From positions 1 to 6,873 of the forward strand of contig CAZYPH010000115.1 in the NCBI GenBank assembly GCA_964649095.1: a stretch of DNA of 6,873 nt, written 5' to 3'. This DNA is from CAZYPH01 sp964649095. Its GTDB lineage: Bacteria; Bdellovibrionota; UBA1018; UBA923. Within the stretch, counting starts at the first letter, position 1, and each line of letters begins with the position of its first letter. Shown here piece by piece: positions 1 to 4,801 of this stretch. Made by a program: the position numbers and the translations under genes. Under the pieces are notes generated by a model, which was not told the DNA's origin, searched no databases, and saw only the letters and a program-made list of their open reading frames with translations.

Positions 1-143
1 CACCTCAGGAGCGTTTTTCTAAGGGTTTTTATTTCAGGTATTTCAGAACGTGCCATTTCATCGGTCATGTTAGTTAATGCCGCTTCAGCACGCTTTGAGC
101 CTTTGATTCGATAGTGGAGTTCCCCCGTAAGTTTACTTATCAA
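1..143 (-). CDS. possible small or partial ORF overlapping the upstream gene's stop codon; runs off the window
   Basis: On the minus strand a TTG codon (143-141) overlaps the TGA stop (142-140) of the 513-residue gene as TTGA, a layout often seen in translationally coupled genes. From there 47 codons stay open to the window edge. The product would start MISKLTGELHYRIKGSKRAE and continue as a very hydrophilic, Lys/Arg/Glu-rich, probably helical chain containing an EIPEIK near-repeat. It has no signal peptide, unlike the gene before it. An internal ATG (codon 26, TNMTDEM) is an alternative start. I see no good Shine-Dalgarno before either start, and 47 stop-free codons can occur by chance, so this is tentative. 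I do not recognise a family. If real, it shares a transcript with the exported protein upstream. Confidence 0.35.
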   Translation of the reverse strand, partial: MISKLTGELHYRIKGSKRAEAALTNMTDEMARSEIPEIKTLRKTLLR

Positions 144-1681
144 GTCTCAGTATTCAACCAATCAAAAAATAGACTAACGGCTTCCCTCACTTCTCTGGGA
201 AGGCGTTCATTTGGCTTTTGCCAAGCAGCGACGACCTGGGCGCGGGCTTCAGGTTCCCTGAGAGAATCAGCAAAATTGTTGGCTACCAATTGGAGTTGAA
301 TGACATGCACCATAGCGTCATATTGAGTATTTTTACCCAGATACCTATTCTCCCGACCTGCCGCAAAACTGAAAACCTGGTCAGCGAAGTGCCGAAACGT
401 ATCAACTGAAAATCCAAGATCACGCACGAAAAAGCAGAACATCAAGACCAAGAGATCAGGAACCGTTTTATCGCTTGGTTTTGACGCAATCACACTATTT
501 AAAAATTCTAAATAGCTCCGAAAAAAACGGACCCTGTGTTCTAACAGCTCTGGCCGATAATTTGATAACTTCTCAATATGACGACGATCGTGATCAATAA
601 AATCGCCAGGTGCAAGCCTGATGCTATCAGCAGGGGTAAGTGCTTCTACTAAACCGATCGGGCCAATCCCAAAGATTGTCAGCAGAGCGAGCTCTAATGG
701 CCCCAACCCTCTTGTCATCGGAATTTCTACAAAACCCTGATCATTGATCGAGACAGGTAAAGGGCCGAAACTACCTGACTGCAATTCACTTCTATGGCTA
801 GCAAGTTTATCGTTCAGGATCTTCAAACGCTCTGCTTCGGCATCTACAGTCATGAGAGGATCAAATCCTAGCGGGGCAAAAAGAAACCTATAGGTATGAA
901 CGATGCCATGTAAATCGCCTAAGGTTATGGGGCCGGCCTGGGCTAAAGTAGCTTGTAAACGATCACGGATGCGTCCGGCGACCTGCGCAGTCAAATCAAT
1001 GTGACGTGCGGACAACCTAACTAAATCAGCAACGGTTGCCGTTGGATTTTGACGGAACCTCGGTTCCCAGTGTGGTGGGATAATAGGGCTCCCAAATACC
1101 GAATCATTAGGTGCTCGAATGGATCGCTGATAAATCTGACGTGGCACATCTTGTTCTACGTAACTCAACATACGGCGCAACTCGTTCGAGCGCCGCCCTA
1201 ATATAGCAATTACACCTTGCACTGTTGGGCTCAGAGTAGAAGCATCGACAAAACCGGCTAAAGACTTCGAGGCACGACCACTATCACGAATATCTTTTGG
1301 GAGTTTTCCAAGAGCGGTATTTCCTAAAACATCTTCCTGTGCTCGTATCCAAAGCTCACCCGGATGAGTTGCAACGTTAAATTCCCGCAGCAGGTCAGAA
1401 AAATCAGCTTGAAGCCCGATGGAGAGCGCGTCCACCGCCAAATACCGATCTTGCATCAATTTATTCACTGTATCTGGTACGAGGCGATTGGTTGGGAGGG
1501 CCCTTCGACTAACGCTATCCCGATGCAACACCAGAGCTCGGTCACAAAGATCACCATCACTTAGCAACGACTCTTCACTCGCAACGGCGAAAACACCGTG
1601 TGACAGAAAAGATGGTGAGATCCCTGCTGTCAACAACAAAACTACATGGCTAGCCGACTTTTTTACTATCTGTTTCAACAT
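140..1681 (-). CDS. exported protein of unknown function, 513 aa
   Basis: I do not recognise this protein. The N-terminus is a clear Sec signal peptide: basic residues K3, K7 and K8, a hydrophobic stretch around residues 12-31, and an AVA-S cleavage site after about A34, so the mature protein starts near S35 and is periplasmic, surface-bound or secreted. The mature chain is about 479 residues, with only two cysteines (C46, C416) and many arginines. A hydrophobic helix around residues 329-347 (PLELALLTIFGIGPIGLVEA) precedes a His/Asp cluster at 360-368 (DFIDHDRRH), which could bind a metal. A second hydrophobic patch lies at 408-420. The ATG is supported by CAGG five bases upstream and by the signal peptide. 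It diverges from the exported Cys-His-Asp protein at 2040, and the two may share regulation. That this is a real gene is near certain; its function is open. Confidence 0.85.
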   Translation of the reverse strand: MLKQIVKKSASHVVLLLTAGISPSFLSHGVFAVASEESLLSDGDLCDRALVLHRDSVSRRALPTNRLVPDTVNKLMQDRYLAVDALSIGLQADFSDLLREFNVATHPGELWIRAQEDVLGNTALGKLPKDIRDSGRASKSLAGFVDASTLSPTVQGVIAILGRRSNELRRMLSYVEQDVPRQIYQRSIRAPNDSVFGSPIIPPHWEPRFRQNPTATVADLVRLSARHIDLTAQVAGRIRDRLQATLAQAGPITLGDLHGIVHTYRFLFAPLGFDPLMTVDAEAERLKILNDKLASHRSELQSGSFGPLPVSINDQGFVEIPMTRGLGPLELALLTIFGIGPIGLVEALTPADSIRLAPGDFIDHDRRHIEKLSNYRPELLEHRVRFFRSYLEFLNSVIASKPSDKTVPDLLVLMFCFFVRDLGFSVDTFRHFADQVFSFAAGRENRYLGKNTQYDAMVHVIQLQLVANNFADSLREPEARAQVVAAWQKPNERLPREVREAVSLFFDWLNTET

Positions 1682-1727
1682 AAAAACCTGAAATAAAACT
1701 ATTTTAATCGGATTATTGGTTTCGGGG

Positions 1728-1747
1728 TTCTAGCACACAGGCTAGAA
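1728..1747. repeat. 7-bp inverted repeat, TTCTAGC / GCTAGAA
   Basis: TTCTAGC (1728-1734) and GCTAGAA (1741-1747) are perfect reverse complements separated by ACACAG. The site lies about 47 bp upstream of the minus-strand 513-residue gene. It could be an operator or an untranslated-region hairpin. No T-run follows it on either strand, so it does not look like a terminator. A 7-bp repeat can arise by chance. Confidence 0.4.
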
Positions 1748-1986
1748 TAGGACTAGTTAATTTGCTGGTACCTGTAGTGCTACCTGATTATCTCAAAGAA
1801 TTTTAATAAGTTACTCGGATACTGACTGGTCGGCTCATTAAAATCACGATAGTAACAAGTTCCTCATCCGGTGCCACCGTCACTTGCGGAGCGCATGGAA
1901 CATTCTTTCCAGAAACCCAATCACAGCTCCTCAACTAAGTTTTTTGTTTAAGCAATTTCACAGGCAGTCAGAGCGTGTGTGTGTCG

Positions 1987-2009
1987 ATATAAACAATTAT
2001 TGTTTATAT
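1987..2009. promoter_or_regulatory. perfect 23-bp palindrome upstream of the Cys-His-Asp exported protein
   Basis: The arm ATATAAACAAT (1987-1997) and its exact reverse complement ATTGTTTATAT (1999-2009) flank one central T at 1998. The right arm ends 30 bp before the ATG at 2040. This is where a promoter or 5' untranslated region would sit, which suits an operator for a dimeric regulator. The symmetry is exact over 11 bp per arm, so chance is unlikely even in AT-rich sequence. I do not recognise the half-site as that of a named regulator. It is directly preceded by a (GT)5 run. Confidence 0.6.
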
Positions 2010-2039
2010 AACTAGAACAGTGTATCTCTCATCGCAGTT

Positions 2040-2885
2040 ATGAAGATCTCTGCTTCTCGAATCCTAAGTCCATTTTTTTTCTTAGTATTTTTCTTCGTTG
2101 GCTCGCTAACGACAGTTGCCGGCACCATATCTCGGGGGCACGGCGAACGCGTCGCAAGTTGTGAGGCAGCGCTGAACAGCCTGGTTCTCTCAGAGACTAT
2201 AGCGCCGATGACTCGCATCGCTGAGTTGAGAAAAACCCTAAATCCTAACGGCATCGCTTTTGACACCGCCCGCCAGTTCAGAATACTCGCGGCATTGGTT
2301 GCAGAAATCAAACGTGCGTTGTGGGGTAAAATGAAGGTTACCCCCGACCAGACAATCGGATTCTGCGGCGTCTGCAGCGCCTTTGCAAAATACTGGATTG
2401 ACGACTTTAATACGACCTTTGAAATACATCCCCCCATAGAGATACTACTTCATCACACGTCAACTCTACTGTGCTCATCGAAAGCTATCGCTAGAGACAA
2501 GGTGGATTGGCATGCTTTTGTGGTCATTCGTTTTGGAGGCGATACGAATCAAGAAGCCTATCTAGTGGATCCCAGTTTCGCTCAGTTCTTCACCCATTCG
2601 AAAGAAGCCCGGTATTTAAGGCACAATGTTTTATCGGACAAAGACGAACCATGGGAACGCGAGCTACTTTCACGCGGTTTTGTGGCCTTAACTCCGCCGC
2701 GTGCCGTTCAATATCTCCACAAATTTAGACAACTCGCAGAACCAGACTTTTATGTTCCCCGAGCGCTTACGCCTCAAGGCGCGTATCAATTATTGATCGA
2801 CCAGAGCTCTAGTCAAAATGCGCTTGAGGAAGACCGTAGCTGGTATCTGCGTACTCAGGCTCGCCCTTTGAGCGCTGAATTTTAA
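2040..2885 (+). CDS. exported protein with a transglutaminase-like (papain-fold) Cys-His-Asp arrangement, 281 aa
   Basis: The N-terminus is a Sec signal peptide (basic K2 and R7, very hydrophobic Phe-rich core 8-21, likely cleavage after TVA at residue 27), so the protein acts outside the cytoplasm. Three motifs fall in the order and context of transglutaminase-like or arylamine N-acetyltransferase-like enzymes: FCGVCSAFAKYW with C112 as candidate nucleophile at a helix start, DWHAFVVI with H158, and YLVDPSF with D177. The spacing (46, then 19 residues) suits that fold. In such families the triad forms a thioester intermediate for protease, transferase or amidase chemistry; which applies here cannot be told. 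C41, C109 and C145 are further cysteines. The ATG is set by the signal peptide; no good Shine-Dalgarno precedes it. The family assignment rests on motifs only and is an inference. Confidence 0.8.
   Translation: MKISASRILSPFFFLVFFFVGSLTTVAGTISRGHGERVASCEAALNSLVLSETIAPMTRIAELRKTLNPNGIAFDTARQFRILAALVAEIKRALWGKMKVTPDQTIGFCGVCSAFAKYWIDDFNTTFEIHPPIEILLHHTSTLLCSSKAIARDKVDWHAFVVIRFGGDTNQEAYLVDPSFAQFFTHSKEARYLRHNVLSDKDEPWERELLSRGFVALTPPRAVQYLHKFRQLAEPDFYVPRALTPQGAYQLLIDQSSSQNALEEDRSWYLRTQARPLSAEF
2855..2885 (+). terminator. possible weak terminator hairpin overlapping the gene end
   Basis: TCAGGCTC (2855-2862) pairs with GAGC (2870-2873) and CTGA (2875-2878), with one bulged G at 2874 and the 7-base loop GCCCTTT. 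ATTTTAA follows and includes the TAA stop at 2883-2885. The stem is moderate and the T-run is only four bases, so termination would be weak at best. The hairpin lies within the last codons of the reading frame. Confidence 0.35.
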
Positions 2886-3064
2886 TGGCAAATCAGGTAG
2901 TTTTCGAATTCTGACGGCAGATCATTCACGTGATTGTTCCGTCCCAGATAACCGACGACAGTTTTAGTGACGCTATTCCCTCATAAACGACGACACTATT
3001 TGCCGATGGCTGAGTATTGAATACCCCGCTTAGATGGGTACTTCAAAAAATTGAAGGAAACAAA
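2886..3064. other. 179-bp intergenic stretch without a recognised gene
   Basis: Between the Cys-His-Asp protein and the next gene I see no credible coding frame. It contains the 8-bp palindrome TCACGTGA (2926-2933) and two copies of CGACGACA (near 2954 and 2988). Neither is strong enough to call an operator, and no clear -35/-10 pair is visible, although the promoter of the next gene probably lies here because both neighbours are on the plus strand with a wide gap. Confidence 0.45.
3053..3058 (+). promoter_or_regulatory. ribosome binding site that decides the GTG start
   Basis: GAAGGA lies six bases before GTG at 3065-3067, an excellent Shine-Dalgarno match and spacing. The only longer start in the same frame, TTG at 3017, has no such site and would put 16 polar residues before the hydrophobic leader. 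The GTG is therefore preferred. Confidence 0.7.
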
Positions 3065-3703
3065 GTGAGCAGGAAGTGTGTCGTCACAGGTCTTCGAATA
3101 GAACTAATTCTATTTATATTAATTGGTACTAATTGTGCGCAGCCATCAGTAAACACGTTGAGCACTAATCGAACAAACGGGTTGCTCACTGCAAGTTTTA
3201 ATATTGTCAGCGAAGACGATCTTGCTTACGACGCGAGTCGTCGCGATATTGCGCCGTATGATCCGAAGACTGCTTTAAGTGGTTTGTATTGGCAGTGTTT
3301 TCCTGTGCATGAGACTAAAGTAAAATATCGCACTTGGATGGTTGATAATGAGCGCGGACGTCCGTCTGTGAGATGTGCGCCAGAGGTTTCAATTAGACAT
3401 AATAGTGAATTGCAGTTGTATGTCGACCGGCGCGGGCATGAAGTTAGTGCCTGCAAAGACTTTATGGTGGAGTGGAAACGTTTGACTCAAGGGCAGGAAG
3501 TAGTTTGTCTGAATGGTGAGGGCGGATTTTATTCTCGCGACAAAGAGTTGGGAAGCTACACGCTTTGGACTTGGGTAAAAGTAAAAACTAAACGCGGTTG
3601 TCTTTCTTACTTCGTTGGGGAATGCGAGACAACGGGCTGCGCGCGCGGTGGGTGCCGGGCTTTGACAATAGGCAATGGCAATTCAAGTGCTATCAGTAAG
3701 TGA
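3065..3703 (+). CDS. small Cys-rich exported or membrane-anchored protein of unknown function, 212 aa
   Basis: I do not recognise this protein. From the GTG start it begins MSRKCVVTGLRIELILFILI, a short basic region and a hydrophobic segment (about residues 12-21) that should act as a signal or anchor. C24 in LIGTNC could be a lipidated cysteine, but Gly at -3 and Asn at -1 make a poor lipobox, so lipoprotein status is uncertain. The rest has eight cysteines (78, 104, 130, 148, 179, 187, 192, 197), four of them clustered near the C-terminus, an even number consistent with disulfides in an oxidising compartment. Trp, Tyr and Val-rich stretches (ELQLYV, YTLWTWVKVKT) suggest a beta-rich fold. 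It sits 179 bp behind another exported protein on the same strand, and its stop lies 34 bp from the convergent oxyR end. Confidence 0.7.
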   Translation: MSRKCVVTGLRIELILFILIGTNCAQPSVNTLSTNRTNGLLTASFNIVSEDDLAYDASRRDIAPYDPKTALSGLYWQCFPVHETKVKYRTWMVDNERGRPSVRCAPEVSIRHNSELQLYVDRRGHEVSACKDFMVEWKRLTQGQEVVCLNGEGGFYSRDKELGSYTLWTWVKVKTKRGCLSYFVGECETTGCARGGCRALTIGNGNSSAISK

Positions 3704-3712
3704 ATTACAAAA

Positions 3713-3735
3713 CGCGTAGGTCACAGGTTCGATCC
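3713..3735 (+). other. tRNA 3'-half fragment-like sequence (variable loop and T-arm start)
   Basis: TAGGTCACAGGTTCGATCC reads like a tRNA variable loop (AGGTC), 5' T-stem (ACAGG) and T-loop (TTCGATC), and it contains the near-invariant GGTTCGA core. The 3' T-stem that should follow (CCTGT) is absent, because the next bases are GATC. No acceptor stem, D-arm or paired anticodon stem is present, so this is not a working tRNA. It could be a tRNA-derived scar such as an old integration boundary, or a chance match. It ends two bases before the oxyR stop codon. Confidence 0.3.
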
Positions 3736-3737
3736 GA

Positions 3738-4694
3738 TCAACACACCTCAAGTACTTTCATAGCTTTATCAGGCTGGCGGCGAATGGTTTCGGCTAGGTT
3801 TTGGGTAATCATTTCTTCAAGGGCGTTTAAGATTGCGAGTTTCCAGTGGTCTCGGCGGTAAATGAGGCTGATTTCGCGTGTCGGCACGGGCGCTTTGAAT
3901 GGGCGTACGTGGGCGTCGTATTCACTCTTTCGCAACGACAGGGCCATGAGTGCCGGGATCATAGTGTAGCCGTGGCTGCTTTGAACTAGCCGTTTGAGCG
4001 TGTCGAGGCTGCCACTCTGAAAATGAACATTACCGAGAATAACGTCGCCCGTGCCTGGTAGGGCGCAATAATTGACGATTTGGTCTTTAAAACAGTGGCC
4101 ATCCTGCAATAACCACAATTCCGAAGCGTCGAGGTCGGACTTCTGAATGGTGTCGTGCTTCAACAAGGGGTGTTTCGCCGACAAGTAAACATAAAACGGT
4201 TCATAATACAGTGGGTGTGTTTTGAAGTCGCCTCCGGCTATCGGAGTGGCCAGAATAGCGCCGTCCAAACGGTCGCTATGAAGCTCACGCAAAATCGTTT
4301 CAGTTTTCATTTCTTCGATAAAAAGCTGCACCTCGGGGAAGCGTTTTGAAAAAGGTCTTAAGAATAACGGCAGTAAATTGCTCGCAACAGTAGGGATGAC
4401 GGCTAATCTAAAATCTCCGGCGATGGGGCCTGTTGTGGATTGTTTGGCAATATGTAGAAGTTTGTCCTGTTCGCGAAGTACTACTTTGGCTTGTTGTAAA
4501 AATAGGTGTCCTTCAGGTGTGGGCAATATGGGTTTCTTTTGCCGATCGAATAAAATAATACCCATTTCGTCTTCTAATTTTTGCAACTGCTGAGAAAGGG
4601 TCGGCTGTGTTACGTGGCACGCTTTGGATGCGTGCCCAAAATGGCGGTATTTTTCTACGGCAAGGGCGTATTCGAGTTGAACGAGTGACGGCAT
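3738..4694 (-). CDS. oxyR: OxyR, LysR-family peroxide-sensing transcriptional regulator, 318 aa
   Basis: OxyR is a cytoplasmic tetrameric LysR-type regulator; peroxide drives a disulfide that switches it to activate antioxidant genes. The N-terminus carries the LysR winged helix-turn-helix (about residues 4-62; FGHASKACHVTQPTLSQQLQ is the recognition region), followed by a linker helix and the two-lobed regulatory domain (about 90-300). The diagnostic feature is GHCFKDQIVNYC: C201 and C210 are nine apart, exactly as C199 and C208 in E. coli OxyR, where the segment reads GHCLRDQAMGFC. Length is close to the family's roughly 305 residues, with a slightly longer C-terminal tail ending in C318. 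ATG at 4694 has GAGG six bases upstream on the minus strand. It diverges from ahpF across a region with OxyR-like sites, so it very probably controls ahpF and itself. Confidence 0.93.
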   Translation of the reverse strand: MPSLVQLEYALAVEKYRHFGHASKACHVTQPTLSQQLQKLEDEMGIILFDRQKKPILPTPEGHLFLQQAKVVLREQDKLLHIAKQSTTGPIAGDFRLAVIPTVASNLLPLFLRPFSKRFPEVQLFIEEMKTETILRELHSDRLDGAILATPIAGGDFKTHPLYYEPFYVYLSAKHPLLKHDTIQKSDLDASELWLLQDGHCFKDQIVNYCALPGTGDVILGNVHFQSGSLDTLKRLVQSSHGYTMIPALMALSLRKSEYDAHVRPFKAPVPTREISLIYRRDHWKLAILNALEEMITQNLAETIRRQPDKAMKVLEVC

Positions 4695-4705
4695 CGGCGA
4701 CCTCT

Positions 4706-4756
4706 TTGATAGTTTTTTACTATCAAATCATATTTTCTATCAATTTTCATTATCAA
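4706..4756. promoter_or_regulatory. predicted OxyR-binding region between oxyR and ahpF
   Basis: Four TTGATA(G)-type elements lie here: TTGATAG on the plus strand at 4706-4712, and CTATCAA or TATCAA (minus-strand TTGATAG/TTGATA) at 4720-4726, 4737-4743 and 4751-4756. The first two form a perfect inverted repeat, GATAGT (4708-4713) and ACTATC (4719-4724), and give ATAG-N7-CTAT, the spacing of half of the known OxyR consensus. The second half does not match the E. coli consensus spacing. The cluster covers the predicted oxyR -10 and reaches the predicted -35 of both genes, fitting repression of oxyR and peroxide-dependent activation of ahpF. Binding itself is inferred. Confidence 0.65.
4727..4756 (-). 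promoter_or_regulatory. predicted oxyR promoter
   Basis: Read on the minus strand, TTGATA (4756-4751, five of six matches to the -35 consensus) and TATGAT (4732-4727, five of six matches to -10) are 18 bp apart. Transcription would start near 4720, inside the GATAGT/ACTATC inverted repeat. OxyR bound there would block its own promoter, as known for E. coli OxyR. Confidence 0.55.
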
Positions 4757-4773
4757 CAAAGGCTGGCTACAAT
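4744..4773 (+). promoter_or_regulatory. predicted ahpF promoter
   Basis: TACAAT (4768-4773, five of six matches to -10) is preceded at 18 bp by TTTTCA (4744-4749, four of six matches to -35). A weak -35 next to activator sites is typical of an OxyR-activated promoter. The start of transcription would be near 4780, leaving a leader of about 20 bases before the ATG at 4802. Confidence 0.5.
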
Positions 4774-4801
4774 TTTGGTAGAAGAAATGGAGAATTCGAC
4801 A

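Larger units (their letters stand above)
1682..2039. other. 358-bp divergent intergenic region
   Basis: This stretch separates the start codons of the two divergent exported-protein genes, so both promoters should lie here. I find no credible gene in it. It contains a 7-bp inverted repeat (1728-1734 with 1741-1747), a (GT)5 run at 1975-1984 and a perfect 23-bp palindrome at 1987-2009, listed separately. A TAAAAT hexamer on the minus strand near 1701-1706 could be a -10 element for the left gene, but I find no matching -35, so I do not call a promoter. Confidence 0.7.

Noticed and set aside
27..1698. 13-base inverted repeat TTTTATTTCAGGT (27-39, plus) and its complement (1686-1698) flanking the 513-residue gene
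   Set aside because: A single AT-rich 13-mer match is about what chance gives among all position pairs in a window this size. There is no transposase or target duplication.
2012..2437. A 141-codon open frame on the minus strand across the Cys-His-Asp protein gene
   Set aside because: It lies opposite a frame with a signal peptide and a coherent catalytic motif set, and its own product shows no domain, motif or leader.
3017..3064. TTG start giving a 228-residue version of the Cys-rich protein
   Set aside because: It has no Shine-Dalgarno and puts polar residues before the hydrophobic leader. GTG at 3065 has GAAGGA at ideal spacing.
3713..3740. A working tRNA gene near the oxyR 3' end
   Set aside because: Only the variable loop and 5' T-arm are tRNA-like. 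The 3' T-stem, acceptor stem, D-arm and a paired anticodon stem are missing.
4607..4801. A 65-codon upstream extension of the ahpF reading frame
   Set aside because: It runs antisense through the oxyR start and the shared promoter region, lacks a ribosome binding site, and AhpF similarity begins exactly at the ATG at 4802, which has GGAG upstream.
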